Part shown: in pieces, positions 31,508 through 39,208 of the stretch
Numbering within the stretch: the first letter of the stretch is position 1
How the letters are laid out: every line of letters starts with the position of its first letter
NCBI GenBank assembly: GCA_020355325.1
Contig: CP070664.1
Coordinates: 1,560,139 to 1,599,346, forward strand
Direction of reading: 5' to 3'
DNA: 39,208 nucleotides
From: Caldifarciminota bacterium
GTDB taxonomy: Bacteria > Hydrothermota > Tepidihabitantia > SM23-42
Made by a program: the position numbers and the translations under genes
The notes under the pieces: model-generated
Told to the model about the DNA's origin: nothing
Seen by the model: the letters and a program-made list of their open reading frames with translations, nothing else
The model's database searches: none

Positions 31508-31536
31508 AGTATACATGAAAATTGAAACACAATCAA
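31508..31536 (-). promoter_or_regulatory. Promoter of rlmN, leaderless
   Basis: Minus strand: TTGATT (31536-31531), 17 nt, TATACT (31513-31508). The ATG at 31501 is the seventh base after the -10 box, at the expected transcription start. Confidence 0.65.
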
Positions 31537-31566
31537 TATTATGATGGTTGAGCCGGCCTGTGCGTA

Positions 31567-31637
31567 TTGACTTTTTATAATTGTGTGATATACTCATTTT
31601 TATAAAAAATTGACAATTGGTCATGATACGGTTTAAT
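31567..31637 (+). promoter_or_regulatory. Tandem promoters of the M14 peptidase gene
   Basis: Two candidates in series: TTGACT (31567-31572), 16 nt, TATACT (31589-31594), and TTGACA (31610-31615), 16 nt, TTTAAT (31632-31637). The second would give a leader of about 30 nt before the ATG at 31674, which has an AGGAAGG ribosome site. Confidence 0.55.
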
Positions 31638-31673
31638 CTGCAAAATATGTTTCTCTATGTGAAGGAAGGTGCT

Positions 31674-33926
31674 ATGAAGAAAGTAGTAATTTTTGTTTTT
31701 ATTACTGTTGTTTTCGGTGTGAGCCAAGATATGGTAGTGAGGGTGTATGCACAATCTTGGCATGATTTACAGAAGATATCTCCAAAGCATCACTTAGATA
31801 TTGCTGGAGCACATGCCGGTGAGTGGTATGACATTGTCGCGGGCAGAGAAACAATGGATAAAATTATTGCCTCCGGACTCACCTACGAGGTTGTCGTACA
31901 GAGTATTGCCTACCAGAAAGAGAGGGTGAGGGCAGACTACCTGTCATACAATGAGGTAAACGATAGCTTACGGCAGATGGCACTCAATTATCCCTCCATA
32001 TGTTCGTTAGATTCCTTGCCCATCCCGACCTACGAGGGCAACTGGCTCTACGGCGTCAAAATCTCGGATAATCCGCATATTGAAGAAGATGATGAACCTG
32101 GTTTTCTTATTGATGGTCTGCACCATGCACGCGAGTGGGCATGTATTCCTGTAGTACTATTCTTTGCTGATTCGATACTCAGTTCTTACGGTGTTGTTTC
32201 GAGTATGACAGATGTTATAAATACTACAGAAATCTATTGTTTTCCAATCATAAATGCCGACGGCTATCTCTACGACTATCCATCACCAGAAATGTGGCGT
32301 AAGAATCGAGAACCATTCGGCGATACGATCGGCACAGATCCGAATCGCAACTATGGTGGATGCTCTGGTGATATTGAAGGAGAGTGGGGTGCGGTCGATG
32401 AAGATCAGGCCACACACGATCCCTCCGATGACACATTTTGCGGTGCCTATGTGAATTCCGGTGATGAGACAAGGGCACTGACCATGTACGTGAAATCCCA
32501 TACGATCAACGCTTACATGTCTTATCACTGTCATGGTGAATTACTCATGTGGCCGTGGGGATGGACCGCGCAGGCAACACCTGATGCCGCACTCTATAGC
32601 CAGGTGGGAAATCATATGGCCGACATGATTCTGCGTTTGTGGGGCGGCGTATATGGACGTGGTTCAATCTATTCGGCAATTTATCCGGTGAGCGGTTCGA
32701 GTGTCGATTGGGTCTATAGCTGGTGTCATTGGGTAGGCGGTATATCGAATCTTTCGTATACCACCGAACTCGGAGACTGGTTTTACCAACCAACGGGTGA
32801 TCTCGATTTTATCTGTCGGGAAAATTTCAAGGCATTGGAGTATCTTGCTGGATTCTGTGATTCGATTGTACTGCTCACTGACGGAGCAGTTGCTCCGCCT
32901 GAAATTTATCCTTTAGGAAATGTAAACCCAAATTTTACCGTCTACTGGCATGCGAAAAATCCTGATGACAATCACCCGACCCAATGGGAACTCATAGAAT
33001 TTTCAAATCCTTCGATCATTGAGGATGATTTAGAATCTGGAACGAATCGCTGGATACTCGATGGGTTCACACTCTCCACTGCTCAGTCCCATTCTGGTTC
33101 TCATAGCTTCTTCTCAGGCAGCACCGATGAAATGAATCATGCGGTTCGCGCTGCTCATCCATACCTCGTTCAGCCAGGCGATTCTGTTTCGTTCTGGTGC
33201 TGGTATAACTTAGAGGAAGAGTATGACGTCGCGGTGGTCGAGATTTCAGAAAATACCAAAGAGTGGTTTAATCTAGATACGACGCGTTTTAACGGCAACT
33301 CTGGTGCATGGGTACGAAGGGCATACTCGTTAGAAGATTGGGTTGGTAAATCCATTTACATCAGATTCCGTGCAATGACCGATACATACGTCTTAGAGGA
33401 TGGCTTCTATGTTGATGATATCTATCCTCTCTGTTTCTACACCACTATTGATACCGTTGCGTCAGGCATAACCGATACACTTTATGAATTTACCGGTCAC
33501 CCTGAAGGAGAATATTACTTTTCTGTGCGCGGTTATAATACTGCCTGGGGTTGGGGTGACTATTCGTGCTTAGAAAAAACGAACGTGATGGTTGGTATTG
33601 CAGAATCAGAAATTTTAGATATCGGTCATGTGACTCCAACTCTTTCACTATGGCCAAATCCATTTTATCGAACAATAAATATAAGATACCAAATAACAGA
33701 GGAAGTAGGCAGTAAACAGAAGATAGTAGCCAGTATAAAAATCTACGATGCTGCGGGCAGATTAGTCCGACAATACAACCAATTAACTAATACCCAATCA
33801 CTCATTAACCAAATCACCTGGCACGGTGATGATGATTTCGGTCGTAAGGTTCCTGCTGGTGTCTATTTTGTGCGGTTCGAAGCCAGGGGTTATAAGAAAA
33901 CCGAGAAGGCGATACTGCTGAAATAA
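31674..33926 (+). CDS. Secreted M14 zinc carboxypeptidase with C-terminal sorting domain
   Basis: A 750-residue exported peptidase. Residues 1-26 form a signal peptide (K-K-V-V-I-F-V-F-I...V-Y-A-Q). The M14 domain (about 90-395) has zinc ligands H151 and E154 in H-H-A-R-E-W, substrate-site D-P-N-R-N-Y (222-227), the third-ligand region Y-H-C-H-G-E (H285/H287) and catalytic E365 in T-T-E-L-G-D. A jelly-roll/MAM-like beta domain follows (about 440-610). The last 90 residues are a FlgD/Por-type sorting domain (P-N-P-F, I-Y-D-A-A-G-R-L-V, V-P-A-G-V-Y-F-V). The ATG at 31674 has AGGAAGG upstream and begins the signal peptide; the longer frame is not needed. Likely surface-attached or released. Confidence 0.92.
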   Translation: MKKVVIFVFITVVFGVSQDMVVRVYAQSWHDLQKISPKHHLDIAGAHAGEWYDIVAGRETMDKIIASGLTYEVVVQSIAYQKERVRADYLSYNEVNDSLRQMALNYPSICSLDSLPIPTYEGNWLYGVKISDNPHIEEDDEPGFLIDGLHHAREWACIPVVLFFADSILSSYGVVSSMTDVINTTEIYCFPIINADGYLYDYPSPEMWRKNREPFGDTIGTDPNRNYGGCSGDIEGEWGAVDEDQATHDPSDDTFCGAYVNSGDETRALTMYVKSHTINAYMSYHCHGELLMWPWGWTAQATPDAALYSQVGNHMADMILRLWGGVYGRGSIYSAIYPVSGSSVDWVYSWCHWVGGISNLSYTTELGDWFYQPTGDLDFICRENFKALEYLAGFCDSIVLLTDGAVAPPEIYPLGNVNPNFTVYWHAKNPDDNHPTQWELIEFSNPSIIEDDLESGTNRWILDGFTLSTAQSHSGSHSFFSGSTDEMNHAVRAAHPYLVQPGDSVSFWCWYNLEEEYDVAVVEISENTKEWFNLDTTRFNGNSGAWVRRAYSLEDWVGKSIYIRFRAMTDTYVLEDGFYVDDIYPLCFYTTIDTVASGITDTLYEFTGHPEGEYYFSVRGYNTAWGWGDYSCLEKTNVMVGIAESEILDIGHVTPTLSLWPNPFYRTINIRYQITEEVGSKQKIVASIKIYDAAGRLVRQYNQLTNTQSLINQITWHGDDDFGRKVPAGVYFVRFEARGYKKTEKAILLK

Positions 33927-34153
33927 TGAAATAACGAGATCTGGGTAAATTTTTACAGACCACATGTAAAAAATTTAAAGAAGTACTTCCTGTAGACGAA
34001 AAAAGTCCTGTAATTTAAAGTCTTTATCTCCGTATAATAGGTATAAATTATGCATTATACTTAAGTGTAGAATTGCATTGCTATGTTGTAGAAAAAGCTT
34101 TCTGGGATAAGCCTCAGAAGGCGGTGTATTATTTTTCTAATAAAGGAGGACAT
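33927..34153. other. Intergenic region with AT hairpin and candidate -10 box
   Basis: After the M14 gene, AAATTTTTAC (33947-33956) is mirrored by GTAAAAAATTT (33966-33976) around 9 nt, a weak terminator-like hairpin. TATAAT at 34033-34038 is a candidate -10 box for the first C25 gene, although its -35 (TAATTT, 34011-34016) is poor. The remaining leader (about 34045-34142) shows nothing I recognise. Confidence 0.4.
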
Positions 34154-37100
34154 ATGCATAAAATGGTGAGTATTGTGTTATTGTCGACCATAGGATTCGC
34201 TGCCGAGGTTGTGACATTTGATGACAACTGGGGTGAGCATTCCCTCTTCAATGTTGTTTCTGAGAGACCTCGTTCTCTCGAGATCGTTTTTAGTATGCAT
34301 ACTATGGTAATTGATGAGCAGACGATCGATGGTGTGGTGATGAGGTCTTTTGGTGTACCTGCAGTTTTCCTTCCCTATCCTGGTGTACCTAACCTGACCG
34401 GTGCATCGCGCTATGTAGCGGTACCTCAGGGCGCCACGGCGCAGGTGAAGATTCTTGATACGCGTATAGAGGTTTACCGCGGAGTCGAGGTCGCGCCTGC
34501 CCCAAATATTCCCCGTAACAATGATGATTCACCGCTGCGCTATGAGAAGAACATGTCAATTTATGGCCGCGATGTATATTATCCCTCTTCTCCGGTCACG
34601 CTTTCCCAGCCCATGAAGATGCGTGGCGTCGATGTCGTACTGGTGGGTGTTATACCATTTCAGTATAATCCAATAACCAAGGAATTGATCGTTTATAAAG
34701 ATATACGATTCACAATAGACTATGTGGGTGGCAATGGTCATTTCGGTGATGACCAGTTGCGGAGCCGTTTCTGGGAATCGATGCTACAGGGACATTTATT
34801 AAATTACAATTCTTTGCCGGAAATTGATTTTTATGCACCGGAACGACTGGGTGGCCGTGATGGTTACGAGTATATCATCATTGTCCCAGATGACCCGGTC
34901 TTTGAGGCATGGGGCGACACGATTAAGGCCTGGCGTAAACTACAGGGTATTTCCTGTGAGGTCTACACCCTCACAGAGGTTGGCGGGAACACGACGACTG
35001 CGATCGAAAATTTCCTGAACAACGCCTACGCTACTTGGGATCCGAGGCCGGTTGCCTTTTTATTACTCTCTGATTATCAATCGTCTGGCGATGTCTATGG
35101 CATTACTTCGCCGGTGTGGAATTCCTATTGTGTCTCCGATAATATTTATGCGGATGTGAATGGCGATGATTTACCAGATATGCATCATGGCAGAATTTGT
35201 GCTCAGGACGAATCTGATTTGAGCATCATGATAAACAAATTTTTGAGTTATGAGCGTAATCCTTATACTGATGCTGACTTCTATAGAGCACCATTATGTG
35301 CATGTGGTTGGCAGGACGACCGCTGGTTCCAGTTAGCTTCAGAAGTTGTGAGGGGTTTCTTGATCAATGAATTGAGCAGGAGTCCTGCGCGTCAGTATAA
35401 TCTCGGTAGTCCAGCCAATCCAGTTGCTGGTGGTCCCTGGTCGACTCGTACCGGTACGACGCCGGTCGTCGCCTATTGGAATAGTTACGGATATATTCCA
35501 TTAAACAACCCCTATGGTTCGTCATGGTGGAACAATGGCAGTGCGGCCGGTGTTAACGCGGCAATCAATGCAGGGGCGTTTATAGTCCAGCATCGTGATC
35601 ATGGTTCAGAGACGGGTTGGGGTGAGCCGTCATATCACATCGGCGATCTTGATGGTTTGACCAATACCATGTTTACCTGGGTTAATTCAACGAATTGCTT
35701 GACCGGGAAATACAACTCGCTCAGCGAGACTTTTTCAGAAAAATTCCACCGCATAGAGTATGGTGCTTTGGGTTTGAACGCAGCGAGTGAAGTTTCTTAT
35801 TCATTTGTCAATGACACATATATCTGGGGTATGTGGGATTGCTACTGGTCTGATTTCGATCCTGGTTACCCTGGGATGAGGATGACCGGCCATGATAATC
35901 TGAGGCCTTGTCAGGCAATGACCTACGGTAAGTATTATCTCGAGGCTATGTGGTTTCCAGACTCGGTACCTGGTGTCAGTGGTCTTAGGGTTTATACGTA
36001 TCATCTCTTCCACCATCATACTGATGCATTCGTTACACTATACTCACAAATACCGGAAAGCCTCAGCGTTTCCCATAATTCAGAACTTGCTGCTGGCCAG
36101 ACTAGCTTTGCGGTTACTGCAAACGATAGTTCAGTCATCGCGCTCACCGTTGATGGCGAGATCATCGGCGTCGCGGAAGGTACGGGGAGTCCACTTGATA
36201 TTTCTATTCCTGCTCAAGATCCGCTCGATACCATGATTGTTACCGTAACAAAGGCGAACTATTATCGATATGTCGCGAAAGTTCCTGTCACAGATGTAGG
36301 TTTGCCCGGAACACCAACCGTGACACGACCGCTCGATTTCGCACGGCTCCCTGATCTTCAACCGACTCTAAATTTCTATTCTACTGATCCACAGGATGAT
36401 AATCTGCAATATCGCGTGCTCTGGGATACAGATCCATCATTTGGTAGTTGTGACAGTTCAACGACATCACTCTATGCGAGTGGAGCTGTCGTTGACTTCG
36501 CCTTTCCATCGCCTCTCGTTGATGGCGAAACTTACTGGTGGAAGGTAAAGTGTACAGACCCAGCAGGCTCTGGATACTGGACTGCCTACACTAGTAAGCG
36601 TTCATTTACCGTCAGTACGACTCTTCCCTCGGGTATTTGCAGTTGGTTCCAGACGACGGCTGATCAGTTTAACTGTAACACGTTTGATTGTGTCGTGGTT
36701 CAGGGCGATAGTGTCATTCTTGGTCCCAGTGGCCAGACAGTTGTGGATACGATCCTCGAAGAGCACTTTGAAGCAGTCGGTATGCCTGCGGGCTGGACAG
36801 TAATTGATGGTAATGATGATGCAATCCAGTGGACCGTTGGTACAATAGGTGCTTTGGGTCCATACACGCCGCCGAGTTATGGAACAAGGTATGCCTATTA
36901 TTCTGATGATGATGCGGGCAATGGTGTTGTCAATTATAATGAAGAATTGATTTCGCCGCGAGTATACGTCGGCAACGTGACGAGCAGTCTTGAACTCATG
37001 TATGGATACGGATTTCAGATCTATGAGAGTGGTGAGAAGTATCGTGTGAATATGCGCAAGAAGACTGATGGCTCGTGGAGTGGCTGGACGACGCTCAAGA

Positions 37101-37933
37101 CGTATACGGCCAACGGGAGCGGTAGTGAGACGATTGATTTGACTTCGTATTTGCCTGCGGATTCGATGCAATTTGAATGGTTCTATAGTGATAGTACTGC
37201 CGCGTCACATTGGGGATATGCATGTGCCTGTGACAATGTCATTCTCAGATATTCATATGATGTGATGGCCGATGAAGGCACGATGACGAGTACCGCGATT
37301 TCGTATCATGACCTCTCAACAACCTATCCACGGACGCATTGGGGCGATGTGATGTGGCATAAGTCGTCGGCTGGAGATTCGATTGGTATACAGGTTGAGT
37401 ACTACAACGGCGCAACGTGGCAGTTGATTCCGGATGGTGATTTGCCCGGTAATGCTACAGGGTTTTATACCTCGCTTGCTACAGATTCGATTGTCCTCCA
37501 AACACTGGATACGCTTACCTATCATACCTTGCGATTGATTGGATTATTTTATCGTCGGTCGACCGAAGCTCCAGATGATCCAGTACTCTTAGATTGGGAG
37601 ATTGGTAATTCCACAAATTATATCGGTGTTGAGGAATGGGTCAAGGATGTCCTGAGCCCGATGCTCAAAGTGTATCCATCGATTACTCGTTCGCAATTGA
37701 ATATTTGCTTTACATTCGGTAATCCCGAAGCAGACGTCACATTAAGGATCTATGACGCTGCAGGCCGTCTCGTTAAATCATTTAACCAATTAGCGAATAC
37801 TCAATCACTCATTAACCGCGTCATCTGGAATGGTCGAGATGATATAGGTCGTGCAGTTCCTGCCGGAATCTACTTCGTCTTTTTCGAAACAGGCGATTAC
37901 AAGAAGGTGGAAAAGGCTATATTCATTCGATAG
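34154..37933 (+). CDS. Gingipain-like C25 cysteine peptidase with sorting domain
   Basis: A 1259-residue secreted protein. Signal peptide at 1-17; propeptide region about 18-225; C25 catalytic domain about 235-605 with H483 (Q-H-R-D-H-G-S) and C515 (N-S-T-N-C-L-T-G) as the probable dyad; an Ig-like domain near 635-710; a fibronectin-III-like domain near 720-820; two jelly-roll-like beta domains (about 860-1010 and 1025-1165); and a sorting domain over the last 85 residues (I-Y-D-A-A-G-R-L-V, V-P-A-G-I-Y-F-V). The ATG at 34154 has AAGGAGGA 3 nt upstream; an earlier in-frame start at 34073 has no support. Specificity cannot be read. A close paralogue follows. Confidence 0.9.
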   Translation: MHKMVSIVLLSTIGFAAEVVTFDDNWGEHSLFNVVSERPRSLEIVFSMHTMVIDEQTIDGVVMRSFGVPAVFLPYPGVPNLTGASRYVAVPQGATAQVKILDTRIEVYRGVEVAPAPNIPRNNDDSPLRYEKNMSIYGRDVYYPSSPVTLSQPMKMRGVDVVLVGVIPFQYNPITKELIVYKDIRFTIDYVGGNGHFGDDQLRSRFWESMLQGHLLNYNSLPEIDFYAPERLGGRDGYEYIIIVPDDPVFEAWGDTIKAWRKLQGISCEVYTLTEVGGNTTTAIENFLNNAYATWDPRPVAFLLLSDYQSSGDVYGITSPVWNSYCVSDNIYADVNGDDLPDMHHGRICAQDESDLSIMINKFLSYERNPYTDADFYRAPLCACGWQDDRWFQLASEVVRGFLINELSRSPARQYNLGSPANPVAGGPWSTRTGTTPVVAYWNSYGYIPLNNPYGSSWWNNGSAAGVNAAINAGAFIVQHRDHGSETGWGEPSYHIGDLDGLTNTMFTWVNSTNCLTGKYNSLSETFSEKFHRIEYGALGLNAASEVSYSFVNDTYIWGMWDCYWSDFDPGYPGMRMTGHDNLRPCQAMTYGKYYLEAMWFPDSVPGVSGLRVYTYHLFHHHTDAFVTLYSQIPESLSVSHNSELAAGQTSFAVTANDSSVIALTVDGEIIGVAEGTGSPLDISIPAQDPLDTMIVTVTKANYYRYVAKVPVTDVGLPGTPTVTRPLDFARLPDLQPTLNFYSTDPQDDNLQYRVLWDTDPSFGSCDSSTTSLYASGAVVDFAFPSPLVDGETYWWKVKCTDPAGSGYWTAYTSKRSFTVSTTLPSGICSWFQTTADQFNCNTFDCVVVQGDSVILGPSGQTVVDTILEEHFEAVGMPAGWTVIDGNDDAIQWTVGTIGALGPYTPPSYGTRYAYYSDDDAGNGVVNYNEELISPRVYVGNVTSSLELMYGYGFQIYESGEKYRVNMRKKTDGSWSGWTTLKTYTANGSGSETIDLTSYLPADSMQFEWFYSDSTAASHWGYACACDNVILRYSYDVMADEGTMTSTAISYHDLSTTYPRTHWGDVMWHKSSAGDSIGIQVEYYNGATWQLIPDGDLPGNATGFYTSLATDSIVLQTLDTLTYHTLRLIGLFYRRSTEAPDDPVLLDWEIGNSTNYIGVEEWVKDVLSPMLKVYPSITRSQLNICFTFGNPEADVTLRIYDAAGRLVKSFNQLANTQSLINRVIWNGRDDIGRAVPAGIYFVFFETGDYKKVEKAIFIR

Positions 37934-37956
37934 ATACGTATTTTCTCAGGTTCATT

Positions 37957-38004
37957 GGGGTTAAGGAGTTCGGGTAGACAGAATTCTCCTTAACCCCTTT
38001 TCTT
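37957..38004 (+). terminator. Rho-independent terminator after the first C25 gene
   Basis: GGGGTTAAGGAG (37957-37968) and CTCCTTAACCCC (37986-37997) form a perfect 12-bp stem with a 17-nt loop, followed by TTTTCTT. It separates the two paralogous peptidase genes into independent transcripts. Confidence 0.85.
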
Positions 38005-38039
38005 AACCAATTTTTTTGAAAAACCTGCTCACGAGAGAC

Positions 38040-38067
38040 TTGAAAAGCTCTCTGAATGAGATATAAT
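38040..38067 (+). promoter_or_regulatory. Promoter of the second C25 gene
   Basis: TTGAAA (38040-38045), 16 nt, TATAAT (38062-38067). The predicted leader runs from about 38074 to 38211 and includes a CTGGA/TCCAG hairpin (38145-38149 with 38163-38167). No coding potential is seen in it. Confidence 0.6.
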
Positions 38068-38211
38068 GATTAATGAGCAATATCCTGAAAGGAGGGAGGT
38101 TCATTTATTTTAATTATTTAGGAACATGGGTTAAGGCCGAGGAGCTGGACTTCAATTTTTATTCCAGTCTTCCGACCCCAACCTACTAACCATATTTGAA
38201 AAGGAGGTATA

Positions 38212-39208
38212 GTGAAGAGAATACTGACCATTGTGCTGTTATCGATGATGGGGTTTGCTGCCGAGATTATCACATTTGATGATAACTGGGCGCCAAATTC
38301 AATGTTCAACCTCGTCTCAGAAACACCGGCTGGTGTTGAGATTGTTTTTAGCATGCATCGGCTTGTGAGCGAAGAGACAATTGTCGATGGTGTGCCGATG
38401 AAAACATATGGTATGCCGGGAATATTCTTGCCTCATGATGAGGGTGCGCCAAATCTTGCAGGAACCGGAAGGTTTATTGCCGTTCCTCAAGGTGCTCATG
38501 CTACGGTAACAATTCTTGACTCGCGTACCGAGGTTTACCACGATGTCGATGTTACACCAGCACCGAATATTCCTCGTGAAAATGATGATTCGCCCTTACG
38601 TTACGAGAAAGATATGAAGATATACAGCCGCGATGCCTATTATCCAACATCGCCGGTTCGCTTATCTGAACCGATGAAGATGAGAGGAGTCGATGCTGTA
38701 ATACTGGGTATTACACCGTTTCAGTACAATCCTGTAACCAAGGAGTTGATTGTCTACAAAGATTTGAGAGTGCGTGTCGATTTTGTTGGTGGCAATGGTC
38801 ATTTTGGTGATGATCGGTTGCGTAGTCGTTTTTGGGAGCCGTTACTTCACGCACATCTCTTGAACTACAAATCGCTGTCTCGGATTGATTTTTATGCGCC
38901 TGATCGTATTACTGGACGCGACGGATATGAGTACGTGATCATTGTGCCTGATGATCCGGTCTTTGTGGCATGGGGTGATACAATCAAAGCGTGGCGTAAA
39001 CTGCAAGGCATTTCCTGTGAGGTCTACACCTTGACCGAGGTTGGTGGTTCGAGTGCTGCGGCGATCGAAAACTTTTTGAACGACGCCTATAATTACTGGG
39101 ATGTGCCGCCCGTTGCATTCTTATTGTTATCTGACTATCCATCCTCTGGTGACGTATATGGAATCACCTCGCCAGTCTGGAGTGGTACTGGTGGTTCTTG
39201 TGTGTCAG
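38212..39208 (+). CDS. Second gingipain-like C25 peptidase, 3' truncated by window
   Basis: An open frame of 332 codons runs from a GTG (38212), preceded by AAGGAGG, to the window end. It begins V-K-R-I-L-T-I-V-L-L-S-M-M-G-F-A-A-E, a signal peptide, and then follows the first C25 protein domain by domain: F-D-D-N-W, P-A-P-N-I-P-R, S-R-F-W-E, D-G-Y-E-Y-V-I-I-V-P-D-D-P-V-F and K-A-W-R-K-L-Q-G-I-S-C-E-V-Y-T-L-T-E-V-G. By eye most residues agree, so this is a tandem duplicate. Propeptide and the start of the catalytic domain are visible; the catalytic His and Cys lie beyond the window. The GTG start makes it easy to miss. Confidence 0.9.
   Translation, partial: MKRILTIVLLSMMGFAAEIITFDDNWAPNSMFNLVSETPAGVEIVFSMHRLVSEETIVDGVPMKTYGMPGIFLPHDEGAPNLAGTGRFIAVPQGAHATVTILDSRTEVYHDVDVTPAPNIPRENDDSPLRYEKDMKIYSRDAYYPTSPVRLSEPMKMRGVDAVILGITPFQYNPVTKELIVYKDLRVRVDFVGGNGHFGDDRLRSRFWEPLLHAHLLNYKSLSRIDFYAPDRITGRDGYEYVIIVPDDPVFVAWGDTIKAWRKLQGISCEVYTLTEVGGSSAAAIENFLNDAYNYWDVPPVAFLLLSDYPSSGDVYGITSPVWSGTGGSCVS

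Overview
The window comes from the chromosome of a Gram-negative, probably anaerobic and fermentative bacterium. A TonB-dependent outer-membrane receptor, a lipoprotein, and secreted peptidases ending in a FlgD/Por-type C-terminal sorting domain point to a diderm. NuoEFG-like and NfnAB/SudBA-like flavin/iron-sulphur subunits point to anaerobic redox balancing. This mix of C25 (gingipain-like) peptidases, mannose-type PTS, GH57 and CDP-alcohol transferase fusion resembles uncultured FCB-type lineages such as candidate phylum WOR-3/Stahlbacteria. That placement is inference from gene content only.

Layout. 1-1250: the 5' part of an S23-type four-helix-bundle gene, tRNA-Ser(UGA), tRNA-Gln(CUG) and tRNA-Leu(GAG) (none encodes CCA), a strongly promoted structured RNA candidate in front of tRNA-Ser, and several quasi-periodic intergenic repeats. 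1411-5964 (+): DUF512 radical-SAM-like protein, der, plsY, gpsA, then a MerR regulator. 6019-9426 (-): XerC/D recombinase, small lipoprotein, large TPR protein; 9518-9760 (+): stand-alone Lrp/AsnC ligand-binding domain. 9788-18276 (-): an eight-gene, tightly overlapping operon: TonB receptor, PTS EIIB, GH57 glucanotransferase/amylase, EIIC, EIID, HPr, EI and a phosphoglucose/phosphomannose isomerase, with no EIIA. 18447-25220 (+): NuoE-, NuoF- and NuoG-like subunits followed by NfnA/SudB and NfnB/SudA. 25411-30349 (-): nucleotidyltransferase/CDP-alcohol phosphatidyltransferase fusion, two GT-B glycosyltransferases, GH130 phosphorylase-like protein and acylphosphatase, all overlapping. 30476-31501 (-): rlmN. 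31674-end (+): M14 carboxypeptidase-like protein and two tandem paralogous C25 peptidases, the second running off the window.

How the parts fit. The receptor/PTS/GH57/isomerase operon reads as one route from outer-membrane uptake to fructose-6-phosphate. The 18.4-25.2 kb operon reads as a multi-subunit NAD(P)H/ferredoxin redox enzyme, possibly bifurcating. The 25-30 kb operon looks like synthesis and turnover of an inositol-phosphate- and hexose-containing solute or lipid.

The most unusual signals are in the non-coding DNA. Promoters close to TTGACA-N16-TATAAT are easy to see, and at five operon heads the -10 box lies only 5-10 nt from the start codon, implying leaderless or nearly leaderless mRNAs, while several downstream genes have good Shine-Dalgarno sites. 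A perfect-consensus promoter precedes an unassigned ~245-nt structured RNA. Intergenic spaces carry 7-8-nt-period repeats of unknown role. All calls rest on reading the sequence by eye; no database or folding program was run.
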